Assembly (NCBI RefSeq): GCF_965363235.1
Contig: NC_134844.1
Coordinates: 51,828,872-51,892,871, forward strand
Length of the DNA: 64,000 bases
Direction: 5' to 3'
Origin: Mytilus galloprovincialis
Taxonomy: Eukaryota; Mollusca; Bivalvia; Mytilida; Mytilidae
Part shown: in pieces, positions 50,401-61,800 of the stretch
Layout of the letters: each line of letters starts with the position of its first letter
Position numbering within the stretch: position 1 is the first letter of the stretch
Position numbers and translations under genes: made by a program
The notes under the pieces: generated by a model
Seen by the model: only the letters and a program-made list of their open reading frames with translations
The model's database searches: none
What the model was told of the DNA's origin: nothing

Positions 50401-52811
50401 TTTCCGTTAATGATATAGATATCAAGATCGAGGAAAGGGCAGAGGTCATTGTTAGTATTAGCTTTATTTAACGTAAGTTCAACAGGATAAATTTCTTTAG
50501 TATACCTACTGAAGTCGTCATTATTGAGAGCCAAAATATCATCCAAATATCTAAAAGTATTATTAAATTTGTGTATCAGATGTTGTTTCGATGGGTCTTT
50601 GCTGATTTTTGTCATAAAGTCAAAAAAACTCATAGCAATACAAAAACAGGTCCGCAATAAGTGGTGCACAGTTAGTCCCCATTGGAATTCCGATGACCTG
50701 GCGATATACGGAATCACCAAAGCGAACACTAAATGTTATCTAGTAAAACTTCAGGGGCAGATATAGTATCAAAGCATGTCCAATTGACATAGTTTTTTAG
50801 TTTTTGGTTTAGTTTGATTTCTTCAGCAATTATCAATACAATCTTAACTTTTTTTCAAATTCTTACCCGTTTTATCTTTTCCTGACCTGTTGATTTTTTA
50901 TCCAAACAAGGTGTGGTTCGTTTGATCTCAATTATTCATTGTTCAAAATTCGATAATGACATCAAATTTTCTTGCTTCCCTCTGAATTTCTGATTGTGGC
51001 GTCATGAAAAAAGGTGACCATGCCTGATGACATCGCATAAAAAGAACACATTTTTTCCACATCATTTGAAACGAAGGAATAAGTTTGTCTGCATTTTGTT
51101 GAAAATCTTTAGAGAAACTGACCCTTCAACAAAATCTCGTTTAGTCATCCACTCGCGACAGGAAAATTTTGATATTTAAAACGCTCAGCGAGACTCGCGT
51201 TTTAAACTTGTAGATTTACCGGTCTCCAGTGGATAAATATCGTATCACTCTCGATGCAACTTTTTTCAGTAGGTATGTCCTATCAACATAAACAAAAACT
51301 TTTTTACAATTAAAATGCTACACAGATTCAATGAAATCGAAAGCATAAAGATATTAACAACATGTAAATGTGCCAATGCTTATATTTTCTTTTTAGAGGC
51401 TTTAACAAACATTGAAAGCTACAAATATCGTTCCGTGGGAAACTGTTTGGAGTTTGATATATATACATTTGGAAGTTTCAAGGCAAATAACTGTGCAGCA
51501 AAGTTGTACCCGATGTGTCACGATGGTAAGTACACCACGTAAATATAAAACTTCATCCACATGTTTTGTCTTTCGTTTTGTTTCTAATTACATGAGTATT
51601 GGCCAAACATTCAAAAATCATATATTCCGTCATTTCTGATCAAATGCTTGTCATGAACATGTCAAAAAAGTATGTATGTGTATGTGGGGGAGGGGAGTAG
51701 TGTATATATATATATATAACAAGTCAAAAAGGGTACAACATCACCATTAGATAACTATAAAATGAACAAATATTAGATACTTCGGATAACAGATATCCTT
51801 CTTCAATAAAAGCACGATGTCAAATGAATCATGTAAATATATTCAAACTGAGAAACTTTTTGTAAATCTTGAAATTTATACAATTTAAGCGAACACCACA
51901 GACGCTGATACAATTTTAAAATTTCCAAACATGGCGCAAATAATGATAATGGACAAAGTTATTTAATGGTGATGTTGTACCCTTTTTGACTTGTTATATT
52001 TTATATTTTGTAGTGTACAGCATCATATTACATGATTCATCGCCCTGTTAGATTGATCGTTGACTATTTATTCAGTCATTTTATATATAAACAAGTCTAA
52101 ATTGAAAACTACGTTCAAACTTATGATTGAGTTGGATAAAAACCGCAATTTTTATACGTGTGCATGTAAAACAAATTTCGTTGTAGAAGGGTCTAAATAC
52201 AGCACAAACAACATTTTCTAAAAGACAAAAAAAGTGAAAAAAAAAATATTTAAACAAAACGCATTTGACTAACAGGTCGAACAACTGCTGACTGCCATTG
52301 GCGATTGCCAAATAAAATTTATCACAAGATGTAACAAAATGGATCTTAATATAGATTTAATACTAAACAGAAAACAATTAACTTGTGGCCAAGATGTTAT
52401 GCCACAAACATAAGTTGTCAATATATTTTTTGTACACCAGATCAGGATTTCGACAATAAATGTCTCTTCAGTGATGTTAGGAATCGAAACGGTATTTGGA
52501 AAGCCATATAATTTACCCTCAATTTAAGATAGACTCTTGAATTTTAAAGAGTCAATATAGGATGAACGGATCATATGAACCGGAGGGAAAATATGATACA
52601 AGCCCAAACGAAAAAATATAAACAAGTCTAAATTGAAAACTACGTTCAAACCTATGATTGCGTTGGATAAAAACCGCAATTTTTATACGTGTGCATGTAA
52701 AACAAATTTCGTTGTAGAAGGGTCTAAATACAGCACAAACAACATTTTCCAAAAGACCAAAAAAGTGAAAAAATATATTTAAACAAAACGCATTTGACTA
52801 ACAGGTCGAAG

Positions 52812-52852
<41 letters not shown>

Positions 52853-55800
52853 TGTTGTTGGTGGGATGGGTGTTTTTGTGAGGGATGTGTAGAGGCGTAG
52901 GGGTGTTGGATATTTATTTGTGATGGGTTTTGGTCAAATGAAAAAGAAACGTTGAACATAGATATTCATAGTAAAGTTAATTTTGTGTTAAAAAAAATTA
53001 CAACTTGTGTGTTAATGCAATTTATCTACACTGTTCATAAATTTCATGTCAACACAGAAACAAAGTTCGAATAGGAAATAAATGTGTATTTCCTGACATG
53101 AACGTAGTTTGGGTAGATAGGTGGATGGTTTGGATGTGAATGTGTGTGTTTGGGGGTGTCTGTTTGGTTGGGTGGGAGATAGGTGGGTGGATGTGCGTGA
53201 TTTACTTTATGCAAAGTTAATTACCATGTTGGTCAAATAGAAAAGAAAAGAGGAACGTAGATATTTTTTGTCAAATTCATTTTATGTTACATCTTATACG
53301 TTTATGCAATTCACCTACACTTTTCATTAATTTCATATAGTATTGTTAATTTTAATTTATTTCCAGATATACACGGAAGTTTCAGCGCAGGAAACAAAAC
53401 TAATTGGGCATACGCCTTTAACGATTGCTCTCTCCTCAATCTAGCCAGCTTTAGTTTGGTAAAAGCAAGCAAATTCACGTTTACTGGAAAGTTTTGGCTC
53501 TCTAATACCAGGCGTTGGATTCAAACAAATTGTAAGTCAATGAAGGAATTATACATTCTACTTCCGAATCTAATTTGATAGCAAATTTTTTAACTTCGTA
53601 AGGTTTCATAGTACCAGATCGTATTCAGTATTATAAAAGCATTATAATGGTCAAGAATTCTATATACGTTTGTTTGTTACTAGTAACTCACATCATGCAA
53701 AAGGTTACCTATAGTTCGTTTCTGTGAGTGTTACATTTTAATGTTGTGTTTCTGTTGTGTCGTAGTTCTCTTATATTTGATTCGTTTTCTTCAGTTTAAG
53801 TTTGTAACCTGGCTTTGTTTTTTCTCTATCTATTTATGAATTTAGAACAGCGGTATACTACTGTTGCCTTTATTTACCCAGCTATGGAACGCTAAAACTG
53901 TGTTGTTAATCCCATTTTCATTATGATATTCATCCACCTTTATATTCTGTGAACTTGTCATTTTATGAAGTTAAAACAGCTTTAACTGAAGTGCAAACAT
54001 CCTTCTATGATATGGAAATATACTTATATAATGTGGCAATCATACTTATACATGTATGACGTGCAAATGTACTTATGATGCACAAATATTTTTATATGAT
54101 GTTCAAATATATAATTATATGATGTGCAAATATCTTTTTATGACAATTTATGATATTCACATATACTTATATTATATGCAAATATATATAATTATATGAA
54201 ATGCAAATATCCTCATAGATGTGCAAATAAAATTATATGATGTGCAAATATACGTATGTAATGTGCAAGTATATGAATTTTGTAGATTACGGTCTTCAGA
54301 TTTGACCATGCCATTTGATACGTGATTTTCTTGGTGTAATAGTTTATACGATCGTTTAAAAAAAACCTTCTTAAAACTAAAATGTTCATTATAAGGCATT
54401 ATAATAAGACAACTGATGATATATATCTATATTTATATAAATAGATGTGGTATGAATGCCAAGTCGTATACCATCTTGAAGAAATAAGAAATCAGGGACA
54501 TCCGAAAATTTTGGTGTTTTCTACAATGTCTTTTGACTCTTTGGACTCTAGCCTCAGCCAATACGTGCTCTTCAGTTGTGCTTTACTTTCTTTTTTGTTG
54601 GTAATTGTATGCTATTGTAAATATAGCTAGATGAACATCTGCCTATTCTGCAGTATAATACCATAAGTGCATGAGCTGCATACATAATTACAAATGAATA
54701 TACAAGTTTTGACAGTAGCATTCATTTATTTTTAGTATTTAAATTTATATATAAATATATATACAAAGAATGACCATTATTTTAATAGATGCATATATTC
54801 AGGGACTTTATATTTATTAGAATACAATGTCCTTTAATGATTTAAATACAATTGGCCATTAATATAGGATTTCCAATAACATAGTTTTACGATATGTAGA
54901 ACATACCCCAAATCAATATAACATTATGAAAGATAAATGTATATCAATATAGAATGTCATTAAAAAGTAGTGTCATATATATAAAATGTCACAAAATTAT
55001 GACTTATATGTTTGGCATATCTATACCCGTAATGGGTCGAATCTAACCTTTTTTGTGTACTAGCCAACCGGACCAGTGGATTGAAAAATCTACTGGTCCA
55101 GTTTCAAATGTACTGGTCCCGAGTGCAAATATGACATTTGTTTGACATACACTAATATAAATGATAGATGTTTACTTTTATTTTCATGTTCTTTTACATA
55201 TGTTAGACAAGAATAAGAGATATACTTGATCCTGATTTTGATAAAGGCTTAGATAATCTCACTGATTTTTAATATCAAACTCAGGATCAAGGACAGAAAA
55301 AATGTGAATATTGTCTTCCAAATCATTACTATCCTAACGACGACCATAGGGTGCCTGACTGGGTTGTCTGGAGCGCTGTCCAGAAATGTTCCACATTTAA
55401 ATAGCCTGGACCGGATCAAATGATGCTATGTATGCAGTGTGAACCATGTATAACAGATCTGACAAAACTGTTAGACGCAATTTTGATCGCCAATCAATGT
55501 TAAAAAGTTTCATCTTAGAAAACCTCCTTTCTACATCAGCAGAATGAGCAAAATCCATTAGTCCTAGAATGTGCAAAAAGACAGAGGCACCACATTGGTT
55601 AACATCACTCCATTTAATGTTCACCTACCTTTTGAAAATGTTTTGATTTAAAGTTTGAATAATTTGATTCTTCGTGTGCTTTCCTCTCTTTTTTTCACGT
55701 AGATTTTTTTTCTGTTCTGATTGTTCATGGGCAAGTACAGAATCTAATTTAAAATTTGAAGATCGCGTTACAAAAATACATTTCTTATTTACGTCTGTCA

Positions 55801-58800
55801 CTACAAATTTGCACATGTTATAAAATTAATTACATTACGATCGACTATATACTTTAACCATTCGCGACCTTTTTCTAAGAATTTGTGAATTTCATTCCGA
55901 TCTTCCTTTTGAATGACTTTTTTTTTTTATTGTTTTTGTCCATTTTATCACTTAGTACCCACCAGTACCGTGTAATTGATTTCGCAGGTATTTTTTTTTT
56001 TTTTGGTAATCAGTGATTTTTACCGATAAATTTCTATTGGTCCGCTGACCACCTGCTGACAAAATCTACTGGTCCGACGCAAATTTTACTGATCACGGAC
56101 CATCGGACCAGCGCCAATTGCAACCAATTACTAGGAAGTTACACGACGTATGAATATTAGGTTAAGTGCAGCTAGCTATACATAACTTAAGATACGTGCC
56201 TTTTTTTTTCTTTTACATTTTACCAAATATTTAGACGCAAATTATAGGTAGATTAAGTATATATTGAAATACAGTCATATATAAGCTAGAATATCAATTA
56301 TTTCCAAGATAAAAGTTGGAAATTTCAAGATTAAAGTTAATCATTCCTAGAATAAAGTTGATAATTCTAAGATTAAAGTTGGAATTTCCAAGACTAAAGT
56401 TTAACTTAATAGTTCAAAAATTGAAGTCGACAATTTGTAAAAAATAAGTAAAAAAGGATGGCACTAATACACTTCCGTACAAAAGACATCTTCACCGGTA
56501 TATATTTTCCATCGTTGTGAATTTCCGCTTTATCTAAATTCATTTTCTATATATCAAATGACTATTATTTTTAAAAGTATTTCATAACAATAGCTTAACA
56601 ATTCTGTTCATACATGAGTATACCGGTATGGATGATTGATCGATAAGTTGGTTGCATATATTGGTGTTTAACGCAACTTTCAGCACTATCTGTCTATTTC
56701 GTGGCGGTCAGTTTATATAGGTGGCGAAAGCCTTAGTACCCAAAGAGAAACACCGACCATTGGTAAGAAAACTGATATTAATCAAACTAGAGGCTCTAAA
56801 GAGCCTGTGTCGCTCACCTTGGTCTATGTGAATATTAAACAAAGGACGCAGATGGATTCATGAAAAAATTGTGTTTTGGTGATCATGGTGATGGTGATGT
56901 GTTTGTACATCTTACTTTACTAAACATTCTTGCTGCTTACAATTATCTCTATCTATAATGAACTTGGCCCAGTAGTTTCAGTGGAAAATATTAGTAAAAA
57001 TTTACAAATTTTATGAAAATGGTTAAAAATTGACTATAAAGGACAATAACTCCTTAGGGGGTCAATTGACCATTTTGGTCATGTTTACTTATTTTAAGGT
57101 CTTACTTTGCAGTACATTATTGCTGTTTATAGTTTATCTCTATCTATAATAATATTCAAAATAATAACAAAAAACGGCAAAATTTCCTTAAAATTACCAA
57201 TTCAGGGGCAGCAACCTAACAACGGGTTATCCAATCAATCTGAAAATTGCAAGGCAGATAGATCTTGACCTGATAAACAATTTTACCTCGTGTCAGATTT
57301 GCTCTAAATGCTTTGGTTTTTGAGTTATAAGCCAAAAACTGCATTTTACCTCTATGTTCTATTTTTAGTCGTGGCGGCCATCTTGGTTGGTTGGCCGGGT
57401 CACGCCACACATTTTTCAAACTAGATACCCCAATGATGATTGTGGCCAAGTTTGGTTTAATTTGGCCCAGTAGTTTCAGAGGAGAAGATTTTTGTAAAAG
57501 ATTACTAAGATTTACGAAAAATGGTTAAAAATTGACTATAAAGGGCAATAACTCCTAAAGGGGTCAACCGACCATTTCAGTCATGTTGACTTATTTGTTA
57601 ATCTTACTTTGCTAAACATTATTGCTGTTTACAGTTTATCTCTATCTATAATAATATTCAAGATAATAACCAAAAACAGCAAAATTTCCTAAAAATTACC
57701 AATTCAGGGGCAGCAACCCAACAACGGGTTGTCCGATATATCTGAAAATTTCAGTGCAGATAGATCTTGACCTGATAAACAATTTTACCCCAAGATTTGC
57801 TCTAAATGCTTTGGTTTTTGAGTTATAAGCCAAAAACTGCATTTTACCCCTATGTTCTATTTTTAGCCGTGGCGGCCATCTTGGTTGGTTGGCCGGGTCA
57901 CGCCACATATTTTTTAAACTAGATACTCCAATGATGATTGTGGCCTAGTAGTTTCAGAGGAGAAGATTTTTGTAAAAGCTAACGACGACGGACGACGACG
58001 ACAACGGACGACGCCGTACGCCGGACGCCAAGTGATGAGAAAAGCTCACTTGGCCCTTTGGGCCAGGTGAGCTAAAAAGTTTACATTCGAGTTTTTCTGC
58101 CTTCTTGTGCAGGATTCGAATCTGCAACTTAACTGTTGACATACAAGTGATATACCAGTTTGAATACTTAGAACGCTCGGGCCCTGTATGGATGAAAGGA
58201 GCTATGGAATGTACTTCAACTCGGCGCATTACATTTGCGCACAGCATATATTAGCCGCTCATATATATACCTCCAGACGTGTATATATTTCAATTGATAG
58301 GTAATGCTCGTGTATGTTCACCCTTTAATGACTCCGTATAAAAAAGTATGCCTCTTACGCAGAAACTGCTCTAACAGAGTTATGAGGTGGAATGGTTAAA
58401 ATTCAAATTCCTTCAATTGTATGGACACCATAATGAATTGGTTGATCTATACGATATGTATGTGTCTAAACTAACTAATGACATCGTCTTAGAGTGTGGT
58501 TTAATATCTGTGTCGTCTGTCTGCTAAGTACCGAACGTGAAATATTGCCGATATGACTGTTATATCGAACGTGAATTCATATTGCTACACGACGTGTCTC
58601 GATATTCTGTACATCCAACATTCATGTATTTATTTTGTATCTTTTGTTATTGTTTAAATAATGTGTTATGTCGTATCGTTTATTGTCCAATAAATTATCA
58701 AATTGCATTTCAATACCATCATTGTCATATTCCCTTATGACTTTAATACTGACTGTGATTTTGTTTTAATGTGCATTGTGTCTCGGTGTAATGTACATCC

Positions 58801-61800
58801 AATATTCATGGATTTACTTTTGATGTTTCTGTTATGATTTCAGTGGGACAATCTGTTATTTTTTAAAGTTTGTAGTCCAAATAACTATAAAATTACCTTT
58901 TCATACAATAATTTTCATGAAAATTGTTTCGACGAATATTGAGAAAATATATGCATGTTGTTTCGACTAGTATGTCTTTTGTTTGTATGTTCTGTACCAA
59001 GTAGGGAATATTGGAGTTGTTATCAAAAACTTGTTTCGATGTGTGTTGACGTTTGTATTAGTTGCACTTCGGTGTTCCTGGTGTTCCTTTGTTTTCCTCT
59101 TAAAGTTGATGTGTTTCCCTTTGTTTTGGTTTGTAACCCGAATTTATCTTCTGTCAGTCGATTTATTACAATTGAATACCGGTATACTTCTGTTGACTTT
59201 ATATTACTTTCGATTAAAGTTTAATTTAATGTACTGTGAATAATCTGTAATCTCAATAACTTTATTTACCTTGGAGAATACTTTGAATTATAAATTGCTG
59301 CCAACATGAAACAACAAGAACACAATTCTTTTTCATCTTAATTTTGATTTAGCACTACTAATAAAAAAGCAGTGTTCTGCAGTTTGATGAATAGAAAAAA
59401 GAAAATAAATAAATGAAGAACTAATGTGTTCATGGAACATAGACGATGCCCAGGCTTGTACAACTTTATAACATAACTCATCCCAAATTTGCAATAGATT
59501 TGAGGTTATTTCATAATGATCATTTTGTTTTAGTTTCGTAATATTTGGTTGAGGCTAACTTTAGTTAGAAAACTGACGGAAAAGAAATCTGCAACGTTTT
59601 CGATTTGTGAAAAGGCATAACAATAGAACGGCAAAAGGACGCCACCAAAATTCAAACATGATCGTTGATGTGTATAAATCAACACTATGTATTGGTATTC
59701 AAAACATTTGGTTGAAGCAAACAAAAGTATAAAAACGGAAACCAATTTTGAAATGAACGTTCGGACATACATATGGACAAAAGAAATACCTTAAGCTCTC
59801 TCTTCTTGCGGCGGGGTCATGCAATTCATGAAAAAATATGGAATCTCAAATTAAAACCTAAACCTGCACTGATAACTGTATGATGATAAAAAAACAAACT
59901 TTTATGTAAGAGGTTAGAGGCAAATCAAACAAAATAAACGAAGAATGTGTCTAAGAACATAAATGACTCCTATCAAGGTCTGCAATTTTTCAAGTTAAAA
60001 ACGGGCATAACTCTAAAACGATTAAAGGCTAACTACCCGAAAACGATCACTGTATGGGTTATGTGGTTCATCACATTGTCTACGAGTATCATACAATTTA
60101 GATGAGTAAAACTTAAGTTAGAATGCTAAAACAAAAATTGGACGGATAGGCCGAAAGACGGTCAAGAATAACATGTAATGCCTCCATTGCCTCTGCTGGG
60201 GATATAAGAACACCGACATAGTTCTTAATACATGTAGTTCAAGTATACAGAGTATATTTAAGTCTTTATCTGTTTGTAGTTGCCTTTCTTACTATTTTTT
60301 TTTCTTACTGTTTTATTGAGGTTTACACCTTATATCTTTTGTATTGATTCCTTCCATGATGGTATGGATGGAGTACTACACAAAAGGCAGCCAAAGCCAG
60401 ATACATAGCAACCATACTTGTATCGACCAGAATACTTTCATATTATGCAAATGTAGTGTTGATGTTATTAACAATTTTAATAACGTAAAGCACCATTCAA
60501 AGTATACTTTAATAACTCCAAAAATATACTTGATTATACTTTATAGATGTAGGCGGATATCCTGACTTTTGTGTTGCTGCCAGAATAAAACCAAATGGTG
60601 ACGTGGAAAGAAATATCCGTAGATGTACGGAAAATCTTCCTGCGCTTTGTGTTTCAGTTGGAAAAGCGTCAAACTCACCTTCAAAAACATCTTCTACACT
60701 TTCACGAGTTACTACATTTTCTACTAGACTTGAAAAAAGTTCTCCATATCTAAGAAGTAAAACACTTCAAGGACAACCAATATCTACGTACTCAATTTCA
60801 CTAAGAAGTACATTGTCATCTAAAATTGTGTCTACAACTGCGGCTCCGAGGAAAACAACTGGTATGTCTAAGGCAGTAGATCGAAATAGTACATTCTCAT
60901 CTAAATATGTGTCTACAACTGCGGTTCTGTGGAAAACAACTGGTACATCTAAAGAAGTTAAAGAAACTACCTCATATACTCCGTACTTGAAGGAAACTTC
61001 ATCTACAGTACTTGAAAAATTTACCTCGTCAGATTTACCGGGTAAAGATAGTGTTTCAGGTACTTGCAAACTAACTATATAATGTGATATATATTAATGT
61101 TCATGACATTACCATATCTTTTGTAATATAAAAATATAAAACCAGGCAAAGATATGAATTACAAACTCATTTGAAATAATAGAAATATAAAAGTTATTTA
61201 ATTTTTAATAGTATGGTCGAGCGGCGGTGGGTTAAATTTTATACTTCGTGGGTTGGTGGGTTTGACCTACAGTATGTACGTAAACCGGGTTTTTTTAAGA
61301 GTGTAGTTTAGTTTAAGGTCGTTTCCACAAAATGTAAATCGTTCAAATGATTAAGCTAATTTGTATGGCAACTTACTCGGGGTCAAACAGTTATCATGAT
61401 CAAGCTGATAAAAATACACATTTTGCTAACTTGATATAACGATGAAATAAACCCTTTAAAAAGACTTCGATAACTCATTACAACTACATTGGGACTGATA
61501 ATCACGACTCGTTATCACAAATTATTTATGACGAGTTAGTTTAGTCTTGATAACGAAAAAGCTATGTCGTTTTAACAATTATGCTTCGTAGTTTAAAACA
61601 AAAACAATTATGCTTTGTTGCTTTATCAACTTGCGGGCATACGATACAGATTTGATCCCATAATGTTTTTTACAAGCCTTTTTTCCAACTAACAAAATCA
61701 GATATGTTATGAAAAATATATCTTAACTAAGCAACATCATTATCTCCTCTGTATCTGTATTGTAAGCCCTGAAAGTTAAACTGCACCTTGCTTTTTTACT

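Larger units (their letters stand above)
43369..51396 (+). other. Gene B intron 4 (8 kb, repeat-filled)
   Basis: It contains SINE pieces (43721-45034), a repeat at about 45040-45320 (also inverted at 49300-49540), a 356-bp tandem array, two reverse-transcriptase element copies and about 500 bases of unassigned sequence before the next exon (50820-51390). Confidence 0.6.
51526..53366 (+). other. Gene B intron 5
   Basis: It holds a TA-flanked MITE, a ~190-bp direct-repeat pair, a TA/GT microsatellite and GT/GGT-rich sequence to about 53200. No gene. Confidence 0.6.
53532..60546 (+). other. Gene B intron 6 (7 kb)
   Basis: It contains minisatellites, a hAT-like remnant and a large dispersed element, listed separately. 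54280-55020, 58080-59500 and 60230-60540 show nothing recognisable. Around 59550-60060, CATAACAATAGAACGGCAAAAGG-like blocks recall the ~161-bp repeat at 25.7-26.3 kb but are diverged. Confidence 0.5.
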
